From contig OZ038466.1 of assembly GCA_964036295.1 (NCBI GenBank), positions 23,426,597 through 23,490,596 of the forward strand: a DNA stretch of 64,000 nucleotides, in the 5' to 3' direction. The notes under the pieces were generated by a model, which worked only from the letters and a program-made list of their open reading frames with translations, was not told the origin of the DNA and did not search any database. The stretch's first letter is position 1. The number at the start of each line of letters is the position of its first letter. The stretch comes from Plumapathes pennacea. Taxonomy: Eukaryota; Cnidaria; Anthozoa; Antipatharia; Myriopathidae. Shown here in pieces: positions 37,357 through 64,000 of the stretch. A program made the position numbers and the translations under genes.

Positions 37357-40149
37357 TATTCTGGCTGCTACTGGTTTTCTTTTTTTTTTTTTTTTTTAGA
37401 TAGCCTACGTTCATTTTCTTGGCAAGTTGTTAAACTTTAGATGAACATATGTGGAAAAGGAGAAATACATTCACATGGCAAATAAGAAATAACAAAGTCT
37501 AAAATATGACAAAGCTATTATGATGTTCATTCATTTCTCCCTTCACTGCATACTTTGGTTGCCATTGATTTTGTGTAACTGCCACAATGTATAAATTTGC
37601 TTTACCTGATCTGTTATTTTCTTGGCTTTTTATAGGGAAAAACACGGACAGGAGAGTGATGTAGGCATACAAGACAGCCATGAAGAACCTGATAACAGCC
37701 CTGGACACTACACTATAGCAGCTGAGTCCAGTTTAAATATGTACTGATCATATCTTGTCTATCCTGAGTCGAAAAACACTGCATGTGCAGTATGTTAGCT
37801 GCATACTACTTTAGACCATTTTCCAAGTTTCAAATGTGTAGCAAAATAATTTCAGGATGAAAAAATATGTGGAATATCTACACTGGCAAATATAAATACT
37901 AATACTGTTAACACTGTTGTTAATACTGTACAGACAATTAGGCTCATAAAACAAACTATATTTTCAAATCAAAATATTGTAGAATATTATCAATAGCAGA
38001 ATAAATTTATTTCAGTGTACATGTATGTTCATGACAATATTGTGTTTTGTTTGATATTTAAGGGCAAGGGATCCTGTAGATTTGGGGAGCACAATTATTG
38101 GTGCTAAGGTTTCTATGGCAACCTGAATTCTCATCTCAGGGATTCCCAAGGATTCCCAAAAAATTCTCAATAATTCCTAGGAATTCCTGGGAATTCTCAG
38201 GAATTCCTGAGAATTCTCAGCAATTCCCAATGATTACCAAGTAAAATGGCCTACTTTGAAGCATTCCTGGGAATTCCTAGGAATTCCTTGGGTTTTTATT
38301 TCAGAATGCTAAACCTGGGAATTCCTAGGAATTCCATGTCCAAATTACCGTGAAAATTCACACCTTTATTCTTAGGAATTCCTAGTACTAAAATCCTGGG
38401 AATTCCCAGGAATATCCTAGGAATTCCTGGGAATTCCAAGCTTTATTTCACAAGGGTTATTATGCCAGGAAATGTTATCCATATAACTTAAAATACAGTC
38501 TATCATATTAATATCACAAAGTTGATCTTTCACACAACTGACAAAATTGCACATTTGATTCGACATGCAAGTTTATTTGCTAAATGACAGTTTATTCATT
38601 TTTCTTGTTCAGAATCATTTAAACTGAATATTTGATAAATTTGGAGAGGTGGACACATTTCAGACCAGAGGGGAACACTTCAGACTGGGCCAGAATGTCT
38701 GGCCAGATAGTTCAGCCCAAGCCAAAATGTCCAGGGGGACAGACAAAACAGCCTGTTACACTGGCAATCAAAAATGGCAATGAATTTTCAGTCACAGGGT
38801 GGATTTTGGTCTTGTGAACTAGGCTGCTGCAAAGGGGCTAATGATGATCTTACAAAGTTGAATAGAGGCCTTCAAGCTTCACCTTTCCTATGACATTTCA
38901 ATTCATAAATTTTCAGGATAGTACAACGGAGGAGAAGAGGGCTCTTCGTTTTTGGGTATTAATTCAGTCTTTGTTTTATTGACAACCAGCACTGGCACAA
39001 ACTTTTTTATGAAACCGGCGAAGAGAAAGATTAAAATTGCAATCAAAGAAACAACAATATTCTTAGGTGCAAGAGGAAGATTAAAATTGTAATCAAAGCA
39101 GCAGCAATATTTTTAGTGCAGCATTCTAAAAAACACCCTGTACTGACCAATCCCCAAACACGTGTATAATGATTAAGAATCTAATCTATATATTTCCCGA
39201 GAAGTCTCAACGTACCTGCATTTCATGTTCTTTTGTAATGGTCGCATTTAAAAGTCCATATTCCGATGGCTTGCTTGTGTTGGGTACAACTGATATTCGT
39301 CCAGCTCGCAACATTGAGTCCATAGAGCTTTGGTCTCTTCCCAAAGCCAAAAAATATTACCATCTTTCCTCAAATTCGTATGCAAGCCAATATGGAAGGT
39401 CTACAGGCGAAGAAAACATGAACGTCAGATCAATTCTTGGTTTGCACTCACGTGGTTTTCACGGGTCACGTGACCGCAGCACCCTCCAAAATAACAGATT
39501 GTACCTTTCTGACTCCAGAACTGAAAAGAGCACACCTGAATTAGTCCAGATGCCAATTTTGGATTGTCCAGGCTTAATTTTGGCGAAGCAGCGGCAATTT
39601 GTTTTTTGGAGATTTGATAAGAGTTTGTATGCCGGGCGCCATTGTTGGTGGACCAAGGTTGTACACCAACATGGCGGCCAATAACTCGGAACACGAAATG
39701 AAGCTGATGTACGACTCAGTTTGATTCTATGTTACTTCACATCCTTCGCAGTGCCAATTTTAAAATGTTTCGTGAAGGAAAACTTTATAATTCAGACACA
39801 AGCAACGATTTTAGTCGGCCACGAGCGTGTCACACGGTTTTGTTGTCACGGTATTCAAACGTCCATAGCTCCCGATAGATATTTTGTGTCGACCCAGAAT
39901 TTTGCAGTAAGTATTAAGGCATAACAGTCTTGAACATATTAGTGTATCGGACTTGTAGGGTGCGTTACTTCTGTGATGGCCTTCTTATGACGTCACATGC
40001 AAACCAAGAATTCTGGCCGCCATGTTTTGTTATGTTAGTTCCTAGTCCTCCTAGTCGCTGTTTCCATCTGGCAGTTTTCCAACGTTTCACATACACACAC
40101 AAATAGCTTTTTACGCCATTGAACAACCAAGATATGGGCTTTTAAAGTT
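37357..40149. other. Gene-poor stretch with a T-run and palindrome cluster
   Basis: It contains a poly-T run at about 37,379-37,399, AT-rich sequence, and the GGAATTCC cluster at 38,136-38,445. A plus-strand open frame at 39,169-39,684 starts with ATG and spans 171 codons but shows no known domain and overlaps minus-strand frames. I would not call it a gene. Confidence 0.5.
38136..38445. repeat. Second cluster of GGAATTCC palindromes
   Basis: Many overlapping gaattcc/ggaattcc units (ggaattcctaggaattcc, gggaattcccagg) with spacer variation. Same type as 34,824-34,955. The two clusters bracket the foldback element at 35.2-37.4 kb. Confidence 0.8.
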
Positions 40150-40279
40150 CCAGATACAATCAGAGCTCTCTGGGCGGACACTCTCGTGAGCGGACAGCTC
40201 TTCTTACGAACGCCTCAGTTCACACCCGTTTTAACTCTCACTCAAACTCTCCGTTTACACACTCCCCTAAGCGGACTAA
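40150..40279. mobile_element. Remnant with gagctctctgggcggacac motif
   Basis: agagctctctgggcggacac...gtgagcggacagctctt resembles 46,452-46,600, where ctctctaaagcggacacc repeats. Such CTCTCT..GCGGACA ends are seen in degraded pogo/Tigger-like elements in invertebrate genomes; the assignment is from memory and weak. Its right side is bounded by the insertion at 40,280. Confidence 0.4.
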
Positions 40280-40542
40280 AGGCCGATTTTCACTAGTGAA
40301 GTAAGCGGAGACGGAGACGGAGACGTAAGACACTTGCGCGCATGTGAAAATTAGCGAACGGAGACGGAAGCGGAGAAGGAAGCGGTGAAGGAAGCAGAAC
40401 GGAAAGTTTTCTTTTTCTTGCGTCTCCGTCTCCGCTTACTTCGGTTACGTTCATCTCCGTTCGCTAATTTTCACACGCGCAAGTGTCTTACGTCTCCGTC
40501 TCCTTCTCCGTCTCCGCTTACTTCACTAGTGAAAATCGGCCT
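40280..40542. mobile_element. 263-bp foldback transposon with TAA target duplication
   Basis: The left end is aggccgattttcactagtg and the right end is cactagtgaaaatcggcct. TAA stands directly outside both ends (40,277-40,279 and 40,543-40,545). The arms are rich in gagacgg/ccgtctc blocks and are nearly complementary over about 100 bases. A 3-bp TNA duplication is typical of PIF/Harbinger elements. Confidence 0.85.
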
Positions 40543-42711
40543 TAATAGTTAATGTTAAGTGTTATGTAAAAAAATACAGTTAAGTGTAACAAGACTAGAT
40601 ATTAAATAACACAAGACAAGAGGGCCTAGTTTATGGGGTTTACTGTTAAGTGTTATGAGCCTGAGTGTTTTACTGTTAAGTGTTTCCCTATGGCCGTAAG
40701 CGGTGAGGAGGCGAGACTCAATTACCGGAAAAATACTATGTTCCCAGAAATGAAAGTGCTCGAGAATGCAGTAAACACTGTACAGAAGTATAACAATTCA
40801 ATTGTCATCGATGGTTTTATGAAAGCAAGCCACGCCACAGCGTACAAAACAAGCGTATAAAACTCGGTTGAACACGAGGGCGCACTATAAAAGGGCGCTT
40901 CCCAGGGAAGCGCAGAGCCACTTGTCAATCAACAGCGACCGAGACAACAGCTCCTAATTAGTAAAAAGCCAAAAATGTCCAAATTTTGTTTTACCTTGTA
41001 CTTAAATACCACGCAAAACAAGATAATGTTGCCTCACCAATTTTCCATCACATAAACATTCATTTTGAGTGCAATTTGAGTAAAATCCAAGAATAATCTT
41101 CAAAATAAAAAAATTAAATATGCTTGGTGGGCAGCCATGCGTCGCATTGCACCGCGAAATTCAAAATGTATTTTGGCAGCCAAGAGAAAAATTTTGTTTC
41201 AAACCCTTCCGTCCAGGACTCCACATTAAAGTTGCCCGTATGTGTTTAATTTTAGGTATACTTTTAGTTGCTGCAGAGAAATTTCATGGACAGAGCGACT
41301 TCTGAACGTTGTGGACGCACGTGCGATTCAACAAACATTATGCAAATTTGATGTCGAAAGAGGCAGGACCTTCGTGTTTAAAACTTCGCCGCCACTGTCG
41401 CCACAGGCAAGTAAGTTTGACGGCCAGCAAAAGTGTACAAATACCTCCCATAATACAAAACTTATGTACAGGAATTTAATGATTTGCTGACCTTAACCAT
41501 TGTTTTGTATGTCTGTTGGACGCATCTTCGGTTCCTCTGTAGACTGCAGGCCTTTCCGAGCTTTCGTCAAAAGTCGTACATTTTTTTCTGTCCAGTTGCT
41601 TCATTCGAGTTGCGCTAGTATGAATTGTTGTCCAAAGGATGGTTAAACATCTGGGAAAAGCTTCATTCCTTACTATACAGACCTTCCAATAGACGTTAAA
41701 ATTTCCCTTACAAATGAAGTCCGGACAAAAAACTGCACGTGCTGAACAACGTCGCGTCCGCGCTTGCATTTTTGGCGCCCAAAAGATAGCGCTTCTGATT
41801 GGTCAATATGCAACATGTGACTTGGGCGACAAGCAAGCTAACACCACCTGGACCGAGAGGACCTGGAATCAAATTATACGAAATCTTCACGATTTGTTTT
41901 CGGACTCCGAACGCTTTTCGTGACGGGAATAAAATGCGGCGGGTCTGTCTGTCTGCCACGCAGTGTTTCGTGATCGTGACCGTTGGCAATTATAGAGAAA
42001 TGTATGTGGGTAGTTGGTCGTTCACTGAGCGGCGGTCTTCGGGAACTATTAAACCTAAAAAATGGCTGACCATTTAATTTACACCATAATTACGTAAATT
42101 CCTCCTTGCACTGTTTCTATAAATCAATCGATATAGAGAGAATCGGGGATTTATTAACGACTACGTAGTCTAAAATTACAGCAAACAGCGCTACTTAAAA
42201 CTAATAAAAGCAATAAAGTATCGAATTGTGATGTCACCATCTTTCAAATTTAAAACTACAGCTGTACACATATAGCCAATGGCCGACTCTTCCACTTTCT
42301 TCAATACACAGCTTAAATCGCAAACTTTTAGGTCCTAATGCTTCCACCCTGCCTTGAAAACTAATTATGAGTTACTTTCACTTGCAAATATCCGCTCCAG
42401 AAAGTAAACAAGAAACCACAAACGAGCAACAACAAAACGATGGAAATTTTCTACTGTAAACTATGAAAAAGCATTGCCAAATTGATATGTACTAGAAATT
42501 TGCCTGATTACACGAGATTAAACACGCACTGGTGTACATTCCATCCTTCCTATTCTATTTACTGCTAATCTTGAGTAAAAACCATCGGTAAAACGTGAAA
42601 ACTGGCTCCAGAGATATAAGTGGACTAAAAGTGCGCATCGGTCAACAAACCAAGAGCATACTTGCAGGTTGTCTCAGACGGTGCGGGTAAAATGTCTCCC
42701 AAGTTCAAAGT
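40543..42711. other. No supported gene
   Basis: Short overlapping open frames on both strands between 40.6 and 42.1 kb match no family I recognise. A cag at about 41,600 on the minus strand could serve as a 3' splice site for a last kinase exon, but the nearer stop and polyadenylation signal at 43.2 kb explain the kinase gene's end better. Confidence 0.5.
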
Positions 42712-42894
42712 GCAGATTCTCCCAGCCATTCAAGAAGAAAATTTGTGAGAAATGTGGGGAGAATTAATACTTCAATCAGCTGTCATCTTAGCAAGCTATC
42801 AAAAGCCGACTTCTCCATACTGTGGTGATATATCCTTGGTGAGAAATTGAATGAGAAAATTGAAGTTGATCACTCTTGGGAGTGAAAGGGTTAA
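42712..42894 (+). repeat. Dispersed short repeat family, copy near 42.8 kb
   Basis: attctcccagccattcaag, then ggggagaattaatacttc, ccatactgtggtgat, and gatcactcttgggagtgaa before gggttaa. Closely parallels 34,978-35,146, and its first 20 bases parallel 51,199 onward. Confidence 0.7.
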
Positions 42895-43185
42895 CCTACA
42901 TCGAGTGAGAGCTACTATGTAAGCTAACATCACACTGAAAGCTTGCAAGGCTCGTGCAGACATCTTTAAAAAGCTTTCCGTACTGTGTGTAATCTTCGTC
43001 CTTTCCTTGCCATATATAACTACCGTACGCTAATTGAATTCAATCTGACCCAGTGGTGTTGCAAAAACTGATCCAAGAATGCTTCGCTGTTTTCGCATGT
43101 TTAAGTGTGTACGTTGGCGTACAGAGGTTGTTTATCTGTCTGGTCTGGGACGAGATAATCCTGAATAGAAAGCAGAATAAACGCA

Positions 43186-43191
43186 TTTATT
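43186..43191 (-). terminator. Polyadenylation signal AATAAA for the receptor kinase gene
   Basis: AATAAA on the minus strand, about 90 bases after the proposed stop codon at 43,280-43,282. It supports ending the gene by read-through of exon 20 rather than by splicing to a further exon. No T/GT-rich element was checked in detail. Confidence 0.5.
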
Positions 43192-43279
43192 TAGACATGT
43201 CAATCATCGTCAGGAAAACAACTATAAATAACTCATATAGATAGCAAATAGTTCACGCCTCCGACAAAGCAGTTAAATA

Positions 43280-59282
<16,003 letters not shown>

Positions 59283-59467
59283 CGCCGCACTGGGGCTTCG
59301 GGGATCACGACCTATTCAGGAACTTGACAATAAAAAACGAATGAACCGGCAGTTAGCTTGCTTGCCGAAGAAGACGAAAAAATTCGCACACGAGTCGATC
59401 TGACATTCGATGCGTGACTAATTAACCGGAAATGACGCTTAGGGTGTGATCGATGCTGCAAGCGAAA

Positions 59468-59474
59468 TTTTATA
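59468..59474 (-). promoter_or_regulatory. TATA box of the receptor kinase gene
   Basis: TATAAAA on the minus strand about 190 bases before the ATG at 59,282. A CCAAT box lies 43 bases further upstream (59,517-59,521). The spacing is usual for a core promoter. No transcript data are available, so the start site is inference. Confidence 0.4.
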
Positions 59475-59516
59475 CTTCCGCTCTCTCCAGTCCCATTTGA
59501 ACTTGACGGCGATCTC

Positions 59517-59521
59517 ATTGG
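59517..59521 (-). promoter_or_regulatory. CCAAT box upstream of the receptor kinase gene
   Basis: attgg on the plus strand is CCAAT on the minus strand, 43 bases upstream of the TATA box. Confidence 0.3.
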
Positions 59522-59589
59522 TCACAGATGGGTGGGTGGGAATGTCGGCCAATTACCGATCTGTTGGTGTGCGGACAGTTTCAGCAATA

Positions 59590-59672
59590 CAGTAGAACCC
59601 CGCTATCTCGAACTCTCAAGGGAAACGAGAAATAGTTCGAGATAGTGGGGGATCGAGATAGTGGGGTTCTAC
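59590..59672. mobile_element. Degraded pogo/Tigger-like element upstream of the receptor gene
   Basis: cagtagaaccccgctatctc at the left, and gatagtggggttctacc as inverted partner ending near 59,672. ttcgagatagcggg blocks recur to about 59,770. TA stands before the left end. Similar to 52,170-52,347 in its ends. Confidence 0.6.
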
Positions 59673-60001
59673 CAAGAGAAATTTCTACCAAGTTCACTTC
59701 CGAGGGAAATCGGATTCTGTTCGAGATAGCGGGAAGTTCGATCTAACCGAGTTTGAGATAGCGAGGGCTATTTTTATCTGAAATGTTATCAAATAGGGAA
59801 TTTTCTTAAACGTTTTTGTTCTTTATACTGGGATATTTTTACTGGGGATCTTACACTTGCACTGAACCAAAGCTCGCACGTACTGCAGGCGCTTCCGTTC
59901 AGGCTTGTTTGCCAACTTTTCACTTTTAGAGCAAGAAGGTAATTAGAAACACACACACACAATTATTGGAGCAACAAAATAAACGGTGATGCTCAACTTA
60001 C

Positions 60002-60212
60002 ATTGGGCTGCATCTTCCCAGTGTTCACAGTCATGTCTTCTCCAGCCTCTGTGAGAGCATTTAAAGTGTAATGGTTTCTCTTCATACCGCAGCCAACTGC
60101 TATATGCCAAATGTGCCCTTTCCTTCACAAATTCTTCCAGCACCCAGCACAGAATTTTTGCATCCGTTTTGTTCCCCGATCCGTCATCGCAAATCACTTC
60201 CCCAGCCATCAT
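60002..60212 (-). CDS. Possible single exon, unknown function
   Basis: ATG at 60,212 (or the one directly after it), 70 codons, then the donor gtaag at 59,997-60,001 in phase 1. The product begins MMAGEVICDDGSGNKTDAK and has LHFKCSHRGWRRHDCEHWED, with several Cys and His. I recognise no family. The phase would allow splicing to exon 2 of the receptor gene 4.3 kb downstream, giving a form without a signal peptide, but nothing else supports that. It could also be chance. Confidence 0.25.
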
Positions 60213-60272
60213 GAAAAAGCTCGACACGGGTAATATATTATCGTATTGAAATGAGACTTGGATTTTTGTCAA

Positions 60273-61115
60273 TTTTTTTAAGCAACGCCTTTTAGTTTCC
60301 TTTTAAAAAACCGAAAATCAAACCGATGCGCATTTATCACTAATCGTAGCCAAAATTTATCAGCATCAGTATCAGTGTCAGATTATATTCTTGATATTAG
60401 GGTTTCGACAAAATTTTCAACCTACGTCAAAATATTAGGACACATGTTATCCAACGGTTCCTTGCACCCGACTTGTCAGTAGCCGTATGAATATTTAGCT
60501 GGTTTCAGCGTCTCACACGCTACTGGGTGTAGGTACTGCAGAAAACTAATGGTTTTGTTTCTTGAGCCGTGATAATAACAAAAAATACATATTTTTAATG
60601 TGATCTTGTGCCGTTGTCACATTTAAAATTATTATCTGACTCCTTTGTCAACCTGTCTGGCGGTAAACCGAGACCGGCCTGACGGTGGCTTTGTCCATTA
60701 TCTTGAATGTAAAACCAACTTTTTCTGTTGTCGTAGGCAATGTTTCAGTAAGCCAAAAGCCACGTACGGCTCCATTAGGTTTAGGCAAACACCTCACTAT
60801 CTATTGTAATGATAAGAAGCAATAAGAACCGAAGCGGATCAAGAAGTACTTAATAACGAATCAGTAGCCAATACCCGGAAACATTCAGTAGATTAATAAA
60901 AATATAATGAACTCTATCCGGAAGAACAGACAACACTGTGCGCGCATTATATTCAGCAGTTCTCGGCTTCACAACGTTCAGCCGCTCTACACAACGTTTT
61001 TAAAGCTAAAAAATGAAAGACATTACAAAAATGTGGTTCTCTTACATATGGGTCATTTAATAGTTGTCTGGCCAGGACGGCTCTCGTTCGTCTTATCTGA
61101 AAGGTTCTAGTTGAA
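60273..61115. other. Intergenic stretch, nothing recognised
   Basis: AT-rich, with only short frames on either strand; no repeat with clear ends was found. Confidence 0.5.
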
Positions 61116-62441
61116 ATGGCTCCAATACATCGACAGGTAGGACCATTTATTACCTTTCTCTTACTCTGTGCCAGTAAGTCTTCACAAAACCTAATGACGA
61201 TTACAGCGAGTTAGAACCAGTACAAACTGCGGTTACGCCGCCAACTACACTCAGACAGTTTATCACCAAGCAGCAAAAGTACAGGTGCCCGCCACCGAGG
61301 TTTGGAAGAATTGCAAGGAGGAACTTATGCAATGTTCTGTAAATTTGTATGAATATCAAAATATTGCCTGTGACTGCTACGAGAAAACGCCTTTTAGACA
61401 AAAAAAAAAAACAAAAAAAAAAAAGTTCACCATCATTTTGCAGTGTAGACTATCGAAGCTACCACTGCGCGCTTTTTGCAGATAATTACTGCTTCGTCTC
61501 ATTTTTTTCTTATGCCAACTGACCTCAAGTTGAACAGTACATTTCTTTTTTCAAGCTTCGTGGATTGAGACACGAAGTTTCTGGAGTTTTCGTGGGGGTT
61601 GAGGCAGGTGCATTTATTCTATTGATCTGCATGATTTTAAATACCTGTCAAACATAGACGTGTCATAATGGTGATCAATTTTGTTTGGTCTTATAAACAT
61701 ATGAAAATGAGTTTGATTCGCATAAAAATGAAAACTAATTTTCATGACAAAGGTTTCGCACTAGGCCTCGTCTTGAAAGAGAGGCAACAGGCAAAAATAT
61801 CAGGCCCCGTCCACACTAATCGGATAGCACGATGAAAACGGAGGTTTCGTATGAAAACGTATCGAAAGTTTTCCGTCCACACTACCGTTTTCAACCCGAA
61901 TTTGCTTTCCACACTAAAACGCGTTTTCGAAAATGCCCGTTTTCGGCCATCGAGAACGCGTCTTAGTGTGGACGGTAGGCCAAAACGGATAAATAAATAA
62001 ATATCCGTTTTCAAATTTATCCGGATTAGTGTGGACGGGGCCTCATTCTCATGGGGTGCTGATTAAAGAACTTGTTCCTCATTTTTAAAATAACAGATAG
62101 ACAAAGTGGCGCCAGGTTTGTGGTTCAACATTATCTCAACCTTAGTTGTCAGTCAAGCCTCGTTTGCCTGCCAAGGGGTGCGCTACACGCGACAAGAAGA
62201 TCATCAACTCCTGGGGCACGTAATAAAAGCTCTGGACCAGGACGAACCGTCCTGCCTTTGGCAATGCAAACTGACACCAAACTGCTTCTCGATTAATTTG
62301 TACGGAGGACATCAGCAGGGCTGGCATTGTGAACTGAATAAATCGGGCAAGAAAGCTCACTTGGACGATTTAAAAGCGAGAAATGGCAGCACATACCTCG
62401 AAATTCAGGCATCTACTATATCTATATATTCTATACCATGA
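61116..62441 (+). CDS. Small secreted PAN-domain protein (2 exons)
   Basis: Exon 1 is 61,116-61,136: ATG in the context gaaATGg, encoding MAPIHRQ, then gtagg. Exon 2 begins after taacag at 62,097 in phase 0 and runs to TGA at 62,441. Together they give a hydrophobic stretch LWFNIISTLVV ending in ASFAC, a likely signal peptide, then CQGVRYTRQ, SCLWQCKLTPNCFSINLY, WHCELNKS, NGSTYLEIQ. The C-x3-C-x4-C-x-S pattern and the final Tyr strand fit a PAN/apple domain, a fold that binds proteins or sugars. The exon 2 frame has no GT donor near the domain end, and AATAAA follows at 62,471-62,476, so it probably ends here. Exon 1 is the less certain part. Confidence 0.55.
61803..62042. mobile_element. 240-bp foldback transposon with ggccccgtccacac ends
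   Basis: ggccccgtccacactaatcg at the left and cggattagtgtggacgggg then cc at the right. tca stands directly outside each end, matching the TNA duplication of PIF/Harbinger-type elements. Nested inner copies of gtgtggacgg and cgttttcg. It lies in the intron of the PAN gene. Confidence 0.8.
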
Positions 62442-62470
62442 TATCCTATTATTAGTTATAAGATATATTA

Positions 62471-62476
62471 AATAAA
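62471..62476 (+). terminator. Polyadenylation signal AATAAA after the PAN gene
   Basis: AATAAA 30 bases after the TGA at 62,441. It supports a 3' end of the short PAN gene here. Confidence 0.45.
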
Positions 62477-62990
62477 ACACAGATGTGTAAGAGGGACTAC
62501 CACTGTCATCGGAAAGAATGTCTACCTTCGCACATTACGAGTTACAAAAAATGTAAGAGTCACAATTAATCACTAAAACTTGTTACACCAAGCATTTAAT
62601 TTTTCACGACTTTTGCTTTACTGCCTATTATACAGGCAGTTCAATTTTGAAATAGCGAACGGTTTTTCCTCTATTTATCAGGGATTAGATGATTGCTCTT
62701 ATAGGCAGGGAATTATTAATTACAGCAGCATCGACAAAGAAGGTAAACAATTGCAGTAGAAACATTTTTACCTTTCAATAATAATAAGCATTCCGTAGCT
62801 ATATATTTGAGATCTGTATGCGTAACTTGGTGTAATTTACATCTTTTCATCAGATTAAGGTAGATTAGCTGTGTTAGAATAATGGACCAACTTGTAAATT
62901 ACACATTTAATGTTTGAATTTGCCCCAGGAAAAAATACTGTTCACAAAGTTCACTTCACAAAAAAAGTGTTTTGTTGTTTTGACATACAG
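62477..62990. other. Intergenic or intronic stretch
   Basis: No supported coding sequence. A short inverted repeat ctgcctattatacaggcag near 62,622 and a second copy of ataggcaggg near 62,701 are present. Confidence 0.45.
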
Positions 62991-64000
62991 CACTTCCAGA
63001 TGGCTGGCATCATTTCAACGCTTCATTCTTTAAGGCGTTCTGGAAAAAAATGGTTTGGCGGGAAGCCAGAAAAACTTGCGAATCCGTCAGAGCAGATCTA
63101 GCGTCCATCAGTAGCGAGCATGAAAACAAATTCATTCGAGAAGTCTTCAGAATACCACAATGGGGCCAGCAACATAACGGTATGGGCTCTTTTAATAAGT
63201 AATTTTCATGTAAGTAAGCCTACACAGCCAAACTAGATCCGGAGGGAAGGGCTCAGGGCCAGGTTGTCAAAAATTTGATCGCCGCTATAAATTCTTGATT
63301 AAATAAATCTAGAGTGAATTTTGTCCTAGTCTGGATACAGAAATGAAATTTGTCTCGATTGAAGTTTAGTTTTAACAATCCAAGTTCATTGAAAAAAGTT
63401 TCATAGTTTTGACTGAAAGTTGGCATTTTATTCGACAAGAGATTTATTAGGAATTTTCAGGGTTAGATAACAGAGATTGAACACCTGGACCGTCATGTGC
63501 AGAAGAACTTGCAAAAGATTGTTGGATGTAGGACAATTAATCTCAATTCGCAACACGATGCAGACCCGCTAACTTTTACAAATATTGAGTACATAAAGTT
63601 ACTAAGAAATGGTTTAAATTTCATTTCCTATAGATAGTTCTAAAACATGGAAAACCGAAGAGGGCAATCACTGCGTCTTTCCTTTTATTTACCAAGGCAG
63701 ACCCCGCGAGTTCTGTATTAACAATTACACATCGCGTCCAATTCAGTCCTGGTGTTCTATCACTAGAAACTTCGACAAGGACAGAAAGTGGGACTTCTGT
63801 AAAGGTAAGTCGGGCCGCTCAATCATAGAAAACGACATAGAAAAATTGCACTTAGTCCTTTTTAAAAACTGAAACTGCACGTCGATAAAACCGACCATGA
63901 TAAAAGTGATGTAGATGAAACAAAGAACCAGTTATCTAACTGAGCAGCTGCTTCCTTTGTTATCAGAAAATCCAGTTCAGAAGCTGTGGCTGGGCCTGAA
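62991..64000 (+). CDS. Partial C-type lectin gene with an embedded fibronectin type II exon
   Basis: Three exons in phase: 62,991-63,179 after catacag, 63,634-63,804 after cctatag, and 63,967 onward after tatcag to the window end. Exon a encodes LPDGWHHFNASFFKAFWKKM, REARKTCESVRADLASISSE and HENKFIREVFRI, the first half of a C-type lectin fold. Exon b encodes EEGNHCVFPFIYQGRPREFC, QSWCSITRNFD and KWDFCK, a fibronectin type II domain with four Cys and the CxFPF motif. Exon c begins NPVQKLWLGLN, the next strand of the lectin fold. All junctions are phase 1, so exon b could be skipped cleanly. The 5' part with the start codon was not found (a phase-1 donor is needed upstream), and the 3' part is beyond the window. 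Whether this gene is joined to the PAN exon is open. Confidence 0.65.

Noticed and set aside
39169-39684. A 171-codon plus-strand gene
   Set aside because: It has an ATG but no recognisable domain, overlaps two minus-strand frames, and lies in repeat-rich sequence. Not enough support.
41560-41610. A distant last exon of the receptor kinase gene (acceptor ctggacag on the minus strand)
   Set aside because: In the required phase it reads only six codons before a stop. The read-through stop at 43,280 with AATAAA at 43,186 is simpler.

Overview
The window looks like nuclear DNA of an anthozoan cnidarian, most probably a stony coral. The reasons are: intron-rich animal genes with GT-AG splice sites; a receptor tyrosine kinase with extracellular SEA, EGF, Ig and FN3 modules; PAN, C-type lectin and fibronectin type II secreted modules; many short foldback transposons with TA or TAA target duplications; and a DIRS-like retroelement remnant. 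The species cannot be named from the sequence alone.

Layout. 1-22,345 is one uninterrupted satellite array with a ~334-bp monomer (about 66 copies), organised in local higher-order blocks. Each monomer carries a 30-bp near-perfect inverted repeat. 22,346-43,185 has no gene I can support. It is a mosaic of small transposons, an 80-bp tandem repeat, three adjoining 21-bp minisatellites joined by a perfect hairpin (27.4-29.4 kb), a broken DIRS-like element between 297-bp direct repeats (29.7-32.4 kb), a 615-bp tandem duplication (33-34.2 kb), a 2.17-kb foldback element with TA duplication (35.2-37.4 kb) and EcoRI-palindrome clusters.

43,280-59,282 (minus strand) is the main gene. I assembled 20 exons by splice signals and reading phase, and the phases agree at all 19 junctions. 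The product is 1,526 residues: signal peptide, IgGFc-binding-like domain, acidic calcium-loop motifs, two Cys-containing repeats, SEA, EGF, Ig, SEA, FN3, one membrane helix, and a complete tyrosine kinase domain. A TATA box and CCAAT box lie upstream and a polyadenylation signal downstream. Its introns hold several small transposons and microsatellites.

60-64 kb holds a possible short exon on the minus strand, a small secreted PAN-domain gene on the plus strand (61,116-62,441), and the visible exons of a plus-strand C-type lectin gene. In the lectin gene a fibronectin type II exon sits between the two halves of the lectin fold; it runs off the window end.

Together the recognisable genes encode cell-surface or secreted recognition proteins. 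This fits a role in sensing matrix or microbes, but that is inference. The strongest candidates for new biology are the hairpin-bearing satellite, the receptor's domain combination with two potentially self-cleaving SEA domains, and the lectin with an embedded FN2 cassette.
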